From Actinobacteria bacterium OK074 (lineage in GTDB: Bacteria > Actinomycetota > Actinomycetes > Streptomycetales > Streptomycetaceae), in contig LJCV01000252.1 of the NCBI GenBank assembly GCA_001298575.1, forward strand, positions 86,576-150,575: a stretch of DNA of 64,000 nt, written 5' to 3'. Shown here piece after piece: positions 52,277 through 60,271 of the stretch. Both the position numbers and the translations under genes were made by a program. The notes under the pieces are model-generated. The model did no database searches. It saw only the letters and a list, made by a program, of their open reading frames with translations, and was not told the origin of the DNA. Each line of letters opens with the position of its first letter. Within the stretch, counting starts at the first letter, position 1.

Positions 52277-53780
52277 CCGGCGGGGCGGCGGGTCCGGCGT
52301 GCGGTCGTTGCTGAACCGCTGGGACCAGGGTGTGTTCGAGCAGGTGGCGAAGCGGCAGTGGCCCGCGGCCGAGGCGGTGTTGCCGAGGCTGAGCCGGGGC
52401 GCCGACCACGGGCTGCTGTGGCTCGCCGCGGCGGCGGGCATGACCGCCGCCGGTGGCCGCCCCGCGCGCAGGGCCGCGGTGCGCGGGCTGGCGTCGCTCG
52501 CGGTCGCCTCGCTCACCGTCAACACGCTGGGCAAGCGCACCGTACGGCGGCAGCGTCCGCTGCTGGACGTGGTGCCGGTGGTCCGGCAGCTCAGCAGGCA
52601 GCCCTTCACCACGTCGTTCCCCTCCGGGCACGCCGCGTCCGCCGCCGCGTCCACGGTCGGCGCGGGACTCGAGTCCCGCCGCTGGGGCGCCGCGCTGGCC
52701 CCGGTGGCCTGGTCGGTGGCGTTCTCGCGGGTCTACACGGGCGTACACCACCCCGGTGACGTGCTCGCCGGGATGGCGCTGGGCGCGGGCGCGGCGTTCG
52801 CCGTCCGCGGTGTGGCGCCCACCCGCGACCAGTTGGGGCCGCAGGCCCGGCCGCGGGCCGACGCCCCGGCGCTGGCACGGGGGCGCGGACTGGTGGTCGT
52901 GGCCAACAGCACGGCCGGTACCGGGGCCGAGGCACTGAGCCGGGCCCAGGTCGCGCTCCCGGAGGCCGAGTTCGTCGTGTGCGAGCCGGACGGCAAACCG
53001 CTCGCCGAGCAGTTCGAGGCGGCCGCGGCACGCGCCCGGGCGCTCGGCGTCCTCGGCGGCGACGGCACCGTGAACGCCGCCGTGGCCGTGGCCCTCCGGC
53101 ACCGGCTGCCGCTGGCCGTGCTGCCCGGCGGCACCCTCAACCACTTCGCCGCCGACCTCGGCATCGACACCGTCGAGGACACCGCCCGCGCGGTGACCGG
53201 CGGCGACGCCGCCGCGGTCGACATCGGCCGGTTCCGGCCCGGCCCCGACGGTGCGCCCGGGTACTTCGCGAACACCCTGAGCCTGGGCGCCTATCCGGAC
53301 CTCGTGCGCGTGCGGGAGGAGTGGGCGCCGCGCATCGGCGGCCCGGCGGCCGGTGTCCTCGCGGTGTTCCACGTCCTGCGCACGGGGCAGCCCTTCGAGG
53401 CCGAACTCAACGGCCGCCGCCGTCGGCTCTGGCTGCTCTTCGCCGGGAACTGCGGCTACCGCGGCCTCGGCCTCGCCCCCGTACGCCGCCACGACCTGGC
53501 CGACGGCCAGTTGGACGTACGCATCGTGCACGCCGGCCGCTGGGCCCGCACCCGCCTGCTCACCGCAGCCCTCACCGGTTCCCTCCGCCGCTCCCCCGTG
53601 CACTCGGCGGTGCTGCTCCCCCGGCTGCGGATCGACGGTCTCACCCCGGGTGCCCAACTGGCCCACGACGGCGAGGTGGTGGCCGCGCCGCGCGAGTCGC
53701 TGTACCTGGACAAGGCCGACGACGCCCTCACCGTCTACCGCCCGCTGCCCGTCACGCCCGCGGACCGCCACCTGGACTGA
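52266..53780 (+). CDS. PAP2 phosphatase-diacylglycerol kinase fusion protein
   Basis: A 504-residue two-domain protein. N-terminal PAP2 membrane phosphatase with all three signatures: KRTVRRQRP, PSGHAAS, and SRVYTGVHHPGDVLAG (about 98-170). C-terminal lipid/sphingosine-kinase-like domain from about 210: LVVVANSTAGTG, VLGGDGTVNAAVA and LPGGTLNHFAADLG, with a C-terminal beta sandwich (QLDVRIVHAG). It would dephosphorylate a lipid phosphate and phosphorylate diacylglycerol or a similar lipid. The GTG start overlaps the small ORF upstream. Confidence 0.92.
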   Translation: MTSNRRGGGSGVRSLLNRWDQGVFEQVAKRQWPAAEAVLPRLSRGADHGLLWLAAAAGMTAAGGRPARRAAVRGLASLAVASLTVNTLGKRTVRRQRPLLDVVPVVRQLSRQPFTTSFPSGHAASAAASTVGAGLESRRWGAALAPVAWSVAFSRVYTGVHHPGDVLAGMALGAGAAFAVRGVAPTRDQLGPQARPRADAPALARGRGLVVVANSTAGTGAEALSRAQVALPEAEFVVCEPDGKPLAEQFEAAAARARALGVLGGDGTVNAAVAVALRHRLPLAVLPGGTLNHFAADLGIDTVEDTARAVTGGDAAAVDIGRFRPGPDGAPGYFANTLSLGAYPDLVRVREEWAPRIGGPAAGVLAVFHVLRTGQPFEAELNGRRRRLWLLFAGNCGYRGLGLAPVRRHDLADGQLDVRIVHAGRWARTRLLTAALTGSLRRSPVHSAVLLPRLRIDGLTPGAQLAHDGEVVAAPRESLYLDKADDALTVYRPLPVTPADRHLD

Positions 53781-53808
53781 GCCCGGCGGGTGCGGCCCGC
53801 AACGCGCC

Positions 53809-54855
53809 TCAGTCGGCGCCGGGTTGGACGAGCCCGAAGACGAGCCGGGCGGCGGTGCGCCGGGCGGCCCGGCGCAGCCGTACCGGGGCCGAACGCGCCG
53901 GAGCGGGTGCGGAGTCGGCGCCCAGGCGGGGGAACAGGGCTTCGGCGTTGGTGCGGTTGACGGCCCGGAGGGTGGCGGGGTCCAGCCCCGTGTCCAGGCC
54001 GCTCGCGAAGTACTGGCCGGCCGCGGTCGGGGCGAAGGGCCAGTCGCTGCCGAAGAGGACGTGCCCGGGGCGGGCGAAGGCGAGCAGCGTGGGCAGGGCA
54101 GCGGGGCTGGCGGACAGGGCCGTGTCGAAGTAGAGACTCCGGAAGTCGTCCAGCACGTCCAGGGGGCTGCGTCCGGTGTCGCCCGCGATGGCGACGGCCA
54201 TCCGGTGGGAGGCGTACGGCACGAAGCCGCCCGCGTGGCTGAGGACGAACCGGATGCCCGGGTGGCGCCGGACGATGCCGTTGCGGACGAGGAGGTAGAC
54301 GGCCCGGGTGGTGTCGAGAAGGAAGTCGGCGGCGAACGGCGGGATGTTCTCCACGGCGGGCGCCGGGAGTTCGGCGGGGTGCACGAAGACGACGGCGCCC
54401 CGCTCGTCGAGCACCTGCCACAGCCGGTCCTGGCCGTCCGCGCCGAGGTAGGTGCCCCGGCTGTTGGCGAGCAGGGTGACCCCGTCGGCCCCCAACTCGT
54501 CCAGCGCCCGCTCGGCCTCGGTCGCGGAGGCGGCGGTGTCGGGCATGGGCAGGGTGGCGAAGTACCCGAAGCGGCCCGGGTGTTCGGCGGCGAGGGAGGC
54601 GGAGAAGTCGTTGAGCACGCGGGCCAGGTCCGCGGCCTCGGCCGGGTCGGCGAGGAAGCCGGTGCCGGGGGTGGAGACGGACACGATCGCCGTGGTGGTG
54701 CCCAGCAGGTCCATCAACTCCAGGGCGGCCCCCGGACTCCAGTCGGGCAGGGCGCGGCCACCGGCCTCGGCGATGCCCGCCCCGGCGAGCAGGTCGCGGT
54801 AGAAGGCGGGGACGATGTGCTGGTGGACGTCGACCCGCCCCGGTGCGCCGGTCAT
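53809..54855 (-). CDS. ACMSD-like amidohydrolase/decarboxylase
   Basis: A 348-residue metal-dependent TIM-barrel protein of the amidohydrolase-2 family (ACMSD, gamma-resorcylate and 5-carboxyvanillate decarboxylases). Metal motifs: RVDVHQHIVP at the start, VVFVHPAE, VLSHAGGFVPYASHR and FGSDWPF. The C-terminal 40 residues are basic and less conserved. In this aromatic cluster it may decarboxylate an aromatic acid before ring hydroxylation, or a ring-cleavage product. Its ATG overlaps the preceding 41-codon ORF by 4 bp. Confidence 0.87.
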   Translation of the reverse strand: MTGAPGRVDVHQHIVPAFYRDLLAGAGIAEAGGRALPDWSPGAALELMDLLGTTTAIVSVSTPGTGFLADPAEAADLARVLNDFSASLAAEHPGRFGYFATLPMPDTAASATEAERALDELGADGVTLLANSRGTYLGADGQDRLWQVLDERGAVVFVHPAELPAPAVENIPPFAADFLLDTTRAVYLLVRNGIVRRHPGIRFVLSHAGGFVPYASHRMAVAIAGDTGRSPLDVLDDFRSLYFDTALSASPAALPTLLAFARPGHVLFGSDWPFAPTAAGQYFASGLDTGLDPATLRAVNRTNAEALFPRLGADSAPAPARSAPVRLRRAARRTAARLVFGLVQPGAD

Positions 54856-54977
54856 GCGGCGGGGTGCGGGTCGAAGAGGCCGCCGGTGCCGTACCGGGCC
54901 GGGACGGTCGCGGCCCGGCTCCGGAAGCCGGTGCGGCCGATGACGGCGACCGGCCGGTGGACGGGTGCGGGGAGCAT
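54852..54977 (-). CDS. 41-codon small ORF coupled to the amidohydrolase
   Basis: Reads MLPAPVHRPVAVIGRTGF and continues through RSRAATVPARYGTGG to LFDPHPAA, with G/C at nearly all third positions. AAGGA lies six bases before the ATG, and the TGA overlaps the amidohydrolase ATG by 4 bp, the same coupling used by neighbouring genes. No family is recognised. It may be a genuine small protein, a leader for coupling, or the rest of a deleted gene. Confidence 0.5.
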   Translation of the reverse strand: MLPAPVHRPVAVIGRTGFRSRAATVPARYGTGGLFDPHPAA

Positions 54978-55013
54978 GGGTGGTCCTTGTGCGAGTGGGA
55001 GGGGGCGGAGGCG

Positions 55014-55802
55014 TCAGACGAAGGTCACCGACACCGGGCCGAGGCCGCTGAAGACCGCCTCGATCCGCTGGCCGGCGCCGACGAAGGGGGCCGTGGTCAT
55101 GGCACCGGGCAGCACCACGTGGCCCGGCTCCAGGTCGACGCCGAAGGCGGCGAGCGTGTTGGCCAGCCAGGCGACCGCGGCCGCCGGATGCCCCAGTACT
55201 TCCTTGCCGCTGCCCGAGGCGACCCGCTCGCCGTCGACGAACAGGTCCACGGCGACGGAGGCCAGGTCGGGTACGTCGCCCAGGGGCGTCCAGGGGCCGC
55301 AGACCAGCCCGGCGGCGCTGGCGTTGTCGGCGACGGTGTCGGCCAGGGTGATCCGCCAGTCGCGGATCCGGCTGTCGACGATCTCCAGGGCGGGCGCGAC
55401 CGCGTCGGTGGCCGCGAGGACGTCGTCGACGGTGATGCCGGGCCCCTTCAGCGGCCGGGCGAGCCGGAAGCAGATCTCCGGTTCCACGCGCGGGGCGCAG
55501 TAGCGGGAGGCGAGGACACGGCCGCCGTCGCGGTGGACCATGTCGTCCAGCAGGTGGCCGAAGTCGGGTTCGTCGACGCCGAGGAGCCGCTGCATGGCGA
55601 CCGCGGTCAGCCCGACCTTGTGTCCGACGACGGTGGCGCCGGCCGCCAGGCGCCGGGCGACGTTGCCCTGCTGGACGGCGTAGGCGTCGGCCGGTTCCAG
55701 GCCGGGCAGCAGCTCCGACAGCGGGTCGATCGGTACCACGCGCCGCTCGGCCGCCCGCAGGAGCTGCCGCGCCTCCTCGCGCTGCGCCGGGGTCAGGGTC
55801 AT
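55014..55802 (-). CDS. 2-oxopent-4-enoate hydratase (MhpD-like)
   Basis: A 262-residue hydratase of the fumarylacetoacetase-like superfamily converting 2-hydroxypenta-2,4-dienoate to 4-hydroxy-2-oxovalerate. Motifs: GHKVGLTAVAMQRLLGV (60-76), VEPEICFRLARPL with the metal-ligand Glu residues, ALEIVDSRIRDWRITLADTV, and GSGKEVLGHPAAAVAWLAN. The next enzymes of the route, an aldolase and acetaldehyde dehydrogenase (MhpE/MhpF), are not in the window. 4-bp overlap with the TetR gene upstream. Confidence 0.92.
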   Translation of the reverse strand: MTLTPAQREEARQLLRAAERRVVPIDPLSELLPGLEPADAYAVQQGNVARRLAAGATVVGHKVGLTAVAMQRLLGVDEPDFGHLLDDMVHRDGGRVLASRYCAPRVEPEICFRLARPLKGPGITVDDVLAATDAVAPALEIVDSRIRDWRITLADTVADNASAAGLVCGPWTPLGDVPDLASVAVDLFVDGERVASGSGKEVLGHPAAAVAWLANTLAAFGVDLEPGHVVLPGAMTTAPFVGAGQRIEAVFSGLGPVSVTFV

Positions 55803-56431
55803 GCCTTGCTCCTCGCTGCCATGCGGGCCGCCGCGTCGTGGACCAGTTGCGCGTGCAGTTCGAACAGCGCGACCAGGTCGACGGCGGCGCCGTCGATCTC
55901 ACGCTGGACGAACAGGCCGTCGGCGCCCGCGACGGCGTACGTGGTGAGGGTGCGGAGCGCGTCCTCGTCCAGGTCCGGGAACAGGGACGCTGCCACTTCG
56001 GCGATCTTTCCGGCGGCGACGGCGCGGACCTGGAGGAACACCGTCCGGCCCCGGGGTTCGGTGGGCCGCCGTTCCAGGGCGAGCATCAGGCCCAGGCGCA
56101 GGAAGTCCGGCGCGTCGAGCAGCGACCGCGCCACGTTCGCCGCCATGGCCGTGAGCCGCTCCAGCGGGGTGCCGACGTCTTCGCCGGGGAGTCCGACGGC
56201 CACCAGCCAGGTCTCGAAACTGCGCTCGATGACGGCGGCGATCAGGTCGTCCTTGTCCTTGAAGTGCCAGTAGATCGAGCTGGCCGGCAGGCCGCACTTG
56301 GCGCTGACCGCGGCGATCGACGTGCCTTCGTAGCCGCGCTCGCCCGCGATCTCCACCGTGGCGTCGAGGATCCGCTCGCGCGACTCCACCCCGTTCGCGC
56401 GTTTCTTGCGCGTGGTCTGCGCGCTGGTCAT
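55799..56431 (-). CDS. TetR-family regulator of the aromatic cluster
   Basis: A 210-residue repressor: N-terminal HTH at about 18-65 (RERILDATVEIAGERGYEGT; AAVSAKCGLPASSIYWHFKD) and an all-helical ligand domain. AAGGA precedes the ATG at 56431. It is divergent from the flavin hydroxylase gene across a 138-bp gap holding a long palindrome, so it probably represses both arms of the aromatic module. Confidence 0.9.
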   Translation of the reverse strand: MTSAQTTRKKRANGVESRERILDATVEIAGERGYEGTSIAAVSAKCGLPASSIYWHFKDKDDLIAAVIERSFETWLVAVGLPGEDVGTPLERLTAMAANVARSLLDAPDFLRLGLMLALERRPTEPRGRTVFLQVRAVAAGKIAEVAASLFPDLDEDALRTLTTYAVAGADGLFVQREIDGAAVDLVALFELHAQLVHDAAARMAARSKA

Positions 56432-56486
56432 CGCAGGTGTCCTTCCTCTGGTGCCGGCACTTGACCCCATCCTGTACCCAGCCTAC

Positions 56487-56520
56487 CGTAGCGAACATTC
56501 CAATTGGAATAAACACTACG
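56487..56520. promoter_or_regulatory. 34-bp two-layer palindrome, TetR operator
   Basis: The core ATTCCAATTGGAAT (56497-56510) is a perfect 14-bp palindrome. Outer arms CGTAG (56487-56491) and CTACG (56516-56520) share exactly the same centre. The site lies 50 bp before the hydroxylase GTG and 56 bp before the TetR ATG, in the middle of the divergent promoter region. Confidence 0.7.
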
Positions 56521-56569
56521 GCAATACGCGCGCAACACGCCGCGACAGGAACGACAGCGAGGTGGTCTG

Positions 56570-58165
56570 GTGAGCGCGATCGGAGCCGGGGACACGGCGT
56601 ACGACGTGGCGGTGATCGGTTACGGGCCCACGGGCGTCACGGCGGCGAACCTGCTGGGCGCGATGGGGCTGCGGGTCGTCGTGTTCGAACGCGACGCCGA
56701 GGTCTACGCCCGGGCCCGGGCGATCTCCACCGACGAGGAGGTCATGCGGATCTGGCAGCGCGTGGGACTGGCCGAGCGGCTCAAGCGGGACATGCTGGCC
56801 GAGCGCCCCCTCGACTTCGTCGACGCGCGCGGCCGGGCCTTCGTCCGGGCGCGCCCCACCCCGCGGGGCCACGGCCATCCGCCGCAGATGTTCCTCTACC
56901 AGCCGGCCCTGGAGCAGGTCCTGCGCGACGGCGTCGGCCGCTACCCGAACGTCGAGGTGCGGCTGCGCCACGAGTGCCTGCGGCTGCGCCAGGATGCCGA
57001 CGGCGTGGAGCTGACGGTGGCCGGCACCGCCGACGACTCCGTGCACCGCGTCCGCGCCGCGTACGTCATCGCCGCGGACGGCGGCTCCAGCCTCACCCGC
57101 GCGCAGCTGAACATCGGCTACGAGGGCAGGACGTACGAGGACCGCTGGGCGGTTGTGGACACCGAGATGCTCAAGCCGTGGCCGGACCACGACCGGCTGC
57201 GGTTCCGCTGCGACCCGGCCCGGCCCGCGGTGGACTGCCCGACCCCGCTCGGCCACCACCGCTGGGAGTTCCCGATCCTGCCGGGCGACGACGAGGCGTA
57301 CCTGACCACCGACGAGGCCGTGTACGAGCTGGTGGCCCGGTACGGGATCGGCCGGGACAGCATCAGGATCCTGCGGGCCACCGTCTACAGCCACCACGTG
57401 CGCTTCGCCGCCCGGTTCCGGTCGGGCCGGGTCTTCCTCGCCGGTGACGCCGCCCACGCGATGCCGCCCTGGATCGGCCAGGGCATGGCCGCGGGCGTGC
57501 GCGACATGGCCAACCTGTGCTGGAAGCTCGCCGCCGTCCTGCGCGGCGAACTGCCCGCCACGCTGCTGGACAGCTACGAGACCGAGCGAAAACCGCACGT
57601 CAAGGAGGTCACGAAACGGGCGGTGTTCGTCGGGCGGATCATCACCGAACGACGGCGGCCGGTCGCCCGGGTCCGCAACTCCGTACTGCGCGCCCTGGAC
57701 CACGTGCCGGGTTTCGGCACCTGGCTGCAGGACTCCCAGTGGATCCCCGTCGCCCGCTACGCCGACGGCTTCCAGGTCCGCCACCCGCGCACCGGAGCAC
57801 CGGGCTGCCAGCTCCCCCAGCCCTGGGTGACCGGGCCCGACGGGGAGCGCGTACGGCTGGACGACGCGCTGGGCGGCCGATGGCTGCTCCTGCACGCCCG
57901 CACCGCCGTCCCCCAGCCCGCGTGGGAGCGGCCGGGGGGCGCCTCGGTCACCGTCACGCCCGCCGGATCGCCTCCGGCCGAGGGCACCCTCGTCGACCGC
58001 GACAACGTCCTGCTGCCCTGGCTGGCCGAGCACCGCGCGGCCACCGTCGCCCTGCGCCCGGACGCCTACGTCTACGCCGCCGCCCCCGCGGGCGCCCGAC
58101 CCCCGCCGCCCCCGGCCGGATTCGCCCCGGCGGCCCCCCCCCCGACCGCCACGACCGCACGCTGA
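56570..58165 (+). CDS. FAD-dependent aromatic hydroxylase (MhpA-like)
   Basis: A 531-residue flavoprotein monooxygenase of the PHBH/MhpA group, adding a hydroxyl to a phenolic ring with NAD(P)H and O2. Motifs: VIGYGPTGVTAANLL (15-29, FAD Rossmann), the DG motif VIAADGGSSLTR, and GRVFLAGDAAHAMPPWIGQG. The C-terminal thioredoxin-like domain ends RPDAYVYAAAP and then a Pro-rich tail coded across a run of ten C residues (58134-58143). GTG start. Catechol-type product would feed the dioxygenase downstream; 3-(3-hydroxyphenyl)propionate is one possible substrate. Confidence 0.9.
   Translation: MSAIGAGDTAYDVAVIGYGPTGVTAANLLGAMGLRVVVFERDAEVYARARAISTDEEVMRIWQRVGLAERLKRDMLAERPLDFVDARGRAFVRARPTPRGHGHPPQMFLYQPALEQVLRDGVGRYPNVEVRLRHECLRLRQDADGVELTVAGTADDSVHRVRAAYVIAADGGSSLTRAQLNIGYEGRTYEDRWAVVDTEMLKPWPDHDRLRFRCDPARPAVDCPTPLGHHRWEFPILPGDDEAYLTTDEAVYELVARYGIGRDSIRILRATVYSHHVRFAARFRSGRVFLAGDAAHAMPPWIGQGMAAGVRDMANLCWKLAAVLRGELPATLLDSYETERKPHVKEVTKRAVFVGRIITERRRPVARVRNSVLRALDHVPGFGTWLQDSQWIPVARYADGFQVRHPRTGAPGCQLPQPWVTGPDGERVRLDDALGGRWLLLHARTAVPQPAWERPGGASVTVTPAGSPPAEGTLVDRDNVLLPWLAEHRAATVALRPDAYVYAAAPAGARPPPPPAGFAPAAPPPTATTAR
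58134..58143. repeat. Homopolymer run of ten C bases
   Basis: Lies near the 3' end of the hydroxylase gene in the Pro-rich tail. Slippage by one base would alter only the last residues and the stop position. Runs of this length are also a common source of sequencing error. Confidence 0.8.
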
Positions 58166-58173
58166 GGACCGCC

Positions 58174-59055
58174 ATGACCACACCGACCCACCTGCCCTCG
58201 CCGCCCCCGATGCACGAGTACGTGCTCGACGTCGCGGGCAGGAAGATCTTCGTCGCGGAGACCGGCGACGGCCCGGCCGTCCTGCTGCTGCACGGCGGCG
58301 GGCCCGGCGCCTCCGGAGTCTCCAACTACACCCGCAACATCGCCGAGTTGGCCAAGGAGTACCGGGTCGTCGTCCCCGACCTGCCCGGCTACGGCCGCAG
58401 CGGCAAGGGCGTCGACGGCGCCGATCCGTTCGGCGACCTCGCCGCCGGCATCCGGGGCGTGCTCGACCACCTCGCCCTGGACCGCGCCCACTTGGTCGGC
58501 AACTCCTACGGCGGCGCATGCGCCCTGCGCCTCGCCCTGGACGCCCCCGACCGGGTCGACCGCATGGTCCTGATGGGCCCCGGCGGCATCGGCACCACCC
58601 GTTCCCTGCCCACGCCGGGCCTCACCAGCCTGCTCAACTACTACGGCGGGGACGGCCCTTCGCGCCCCAAGCTGGAGAAGTTCATCCGCACCCATCTCGT
58701 CTTCAACGCCGCCGACGTCCCGGACTCGGTCATCGACGCGCGCTACGCGGCCAGCATCGACCCCGAGGTCGTCGCCGCCCCGCCGCTGCGCCGCCCGTCC
58801 GGCCGGGGCGCTCTGCGCACTCTGTGGCGGATGGACTTCACCCGCGACCGGCGCCTTGCCCGCCTGCCCGTGCCCACACTGGTGCTGTGGGGCGCCGAGG
58901 ACCGGGTCAACCGGCCCGGCGGCGGGGCGATGCTGGCCGAGCGGATGCCCGACTGCGACCTCTACCTGGTGGCCAACACCGGGCACTGGGTGCAGTTCGA
59001 ACGCGCCGAACTGTTCAACCGGCTGTGCGCCGACTTCCTCGCGGGCCGGCGATGA
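58174..59055 (+). CDS. Ring-fission C-C hydrolase (MhpC/BphD-like)
   Basis: A 293-residue alpha/beta hydrolase splitting the meta-cleavage product into 2-hydroxypentadienoate and an acid. It has the typical start HEYVLDVAGRKIFVAETGDG, oxyanion loop LLLHGGGPGASG, nucleophile in GNSYGGACA, Asp in GAEDRVNRPGGG, and His in NTGHWVQFE. The GGPGASG and NSYGG signatures set it in the meta-cleavage hydrolase group. The ATG is 8 bp after the hydroxylase stop, and the gene overlaps the dioxygenase by 4 bp. Confidence 0.92.
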   Translation: MTTPTHLPSPPPMHEYVLDVAGRKIFVAETGDGPAVLLLHGGGPGASGVSNYTRNIAELAKEYRVVVPDLPGYGRSGKGVDGADPFGDLAAGIRGVLDHLALDRAHLVGNSYGGACALRLALDAPDRVDRMVLMGPGGIGTTRSLPTPGLTSLLNYYGGDGPSRPKLEKFIRTHLVFNAADVPDSVIDARYAASIDPEVVAAPPLRRPSGRGALRTLWRMDFTRDRRLARLPVPTLVLWGAEDRVNRPGGGAMLAERMPDCDLYLVANTGHWVQFERAELFNRLCADFLAGRR

Positions 59056-60083
59056 ACGCCCCGGTCTTCGGCTCGGTCCACCTCGGTTACGTCGTCGTCG
59101 AGACCGACCGCTTCGCCGACTGGCGCCGCTTCGGCGCCGACGCGATCGGCATGCACCACGACGATCTCGGCGGCGGCCTGATGCGCTTCCGCCTCGACGA
59201 CCGGGAGTGCCGCTTCCTGCTCCGCCGCGGCCCGGCCGAGGACGTCGTCGCCACCGGCTGGCACGTCGACGACCACGCCACCTTCGAGCGGATCGAGGCT
59301 CGCGTCCGCGCCCACGGCGTCCCCCTGACCGAAGGCACCGCGGAGGAGGCGGCCCTGCGCGGGGTCGAACGCCTGCTGCGCTTCCCCGGCCCCAAGGGCA
59401 TCGCCCAGGAGATCTGCGTGGCCCCGGTGAGGTCGGCCGAGCCGTTGCGGATGCGCGCCTCCGGATTCGTCACCGGCGCCTCGGGGCTCGGGCACGTCGC
59501 GATCACGTCCACCAAACCGGACCGGCTGCACGCCTACTTCCGCACGGTCTTCGACGCCCGTCTCACCGGCTTCATCGACGAGACGATCAGCGGGGTCAAG
59601 CTCAAGATCCGCTTTCTGCGGGTCAACGAGCGCCACCACTCCATCGCGATCGCCGCCGTCCGGGGCCTGCCCGTCGACCCGGTCCGCACCCGCGTCCAGC
59701 ACCTCAACATCCAGGCCGCCACCCTCGACGACGTCGCCCGGAGCTACCAGCGGGTGCACGAACTCGGCTTCGACATGGCCCTGTCCGTCGGACAGCACAC
59801 CAACGACAAGGAGCTGTCGTACTACGCCCGTACGCCCTCGGGCTTCGAGTGGGAGGTGGGCTGGAACCCCGTCGTCATCGACGAGTCGACCTGGCGGCCC
59901 AGCACCCACCAGGGCATCAGCGTCTGGGGCCACACCCCGGTCGGCCAGACGATCATCACCAAACTCGACCAGTTCCGGACCGGCGCCCGCTCCCTCACCC
60001 GCCCGGAGAACACCGTCCCCGCCCTGAGCGGATCGTCTCCACGGCGATCGAGGTCCAGTTCGCCCAGCACCAGGCGTCGTTGA
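59052..60083 (+). CDS. Type I extradiol (VOC) ring-cleavage dioxygenase
   Basis: A 343-residue two-domain VOC dioxygenase of the BphC/HsaC type, cleaving a catechol next to the hydroxyls with Fe(II). The metal ligands are H148 (GLGHVAI), H217 (VQHLNI) and E268 (FEWEVGW), with the catalytic His in ERHHSIAI (195-196), spaced as in BphC. Thus ring cleavage uses a VOC enzyme, not the LigB-type MhpB found in the enterobacterial pathway. The last 20 residues are Ser/Arg-rich and read into a region that looks coding in another frame, so the original C-terminus may have been altered. Confidence 0.92.
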   Translation: MNAPVFGSVHLGYVVVETDRFADWRRFGADAIGMHHDDLGGGLMRFRLDDRECRFLLRRGPAEDVVATGWHVDDHATFERIEARVRAHGVPLTEGTAEEAALRGVERLLRFPGPKGIAQEICVAPVRSAEPLRMRASGFVTGASGLGHVAITSTKPDRLHAYFRTVFDARLTGFIDETISGVKLKIRFLRVNERHHSIAIAAVRGLPVDPVRTRVQHLNIQAATLDDVARSYQRVHELGFDMALSVGQHTNDKELSYYARTPSGFEWEVGWNPVVIDESTWRPSTHQGISVWGHTPVGQTIITKLDQFRTGARSLTRPENTVPALSGSSPRRSRSSSPSTRRR

Positions 60084-60265
60084 AGCCGCGCGGCCGGCAC
60101 GGCCACGGCACCCTCACGGGCCTGGGCACCAAACTGGTCGCGAGCAGCATCCCCGAGCCGACGGCGGCCACTCCCTCCACCGGGACCAGGGCCACGCCAC
60201 CGACGTCGACCCCGGCGACTTCGTCACGCGGGCCGCCGAGGTCACCGGCCACAAGAAACAGCCCT
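60026..60265 (+). pseudogene. Decayed coding remnant after the dioxygenase gene
   Basis: Two plus-strand stretches have G/C at almost every third position but lie in different frames: one reading VSTAIEVQFAQHQASLKP and on to LVASSIPEP (to about 60163), then one reading ADGGHSLHRDQGHATDVDPG and on to EVTGHKKQPSPV. Neither has its own start or a full domain, and I recognise no family. A frameshifted fragment of a deleted gene explains this best; a chance effect of GC-rich sequence is possible. Confidence 0.45.
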
Positions 60266-60271
60266 CGCCGG

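Noticed and set aside
59052..60083. MhpB (LigB-type) assignment for the ring-cleavage enzyme
   Set aside because: The H148/H217/E268 arrangement and two-domain VOC pattern fit type I extradiol enzymes, not the LigB fold.
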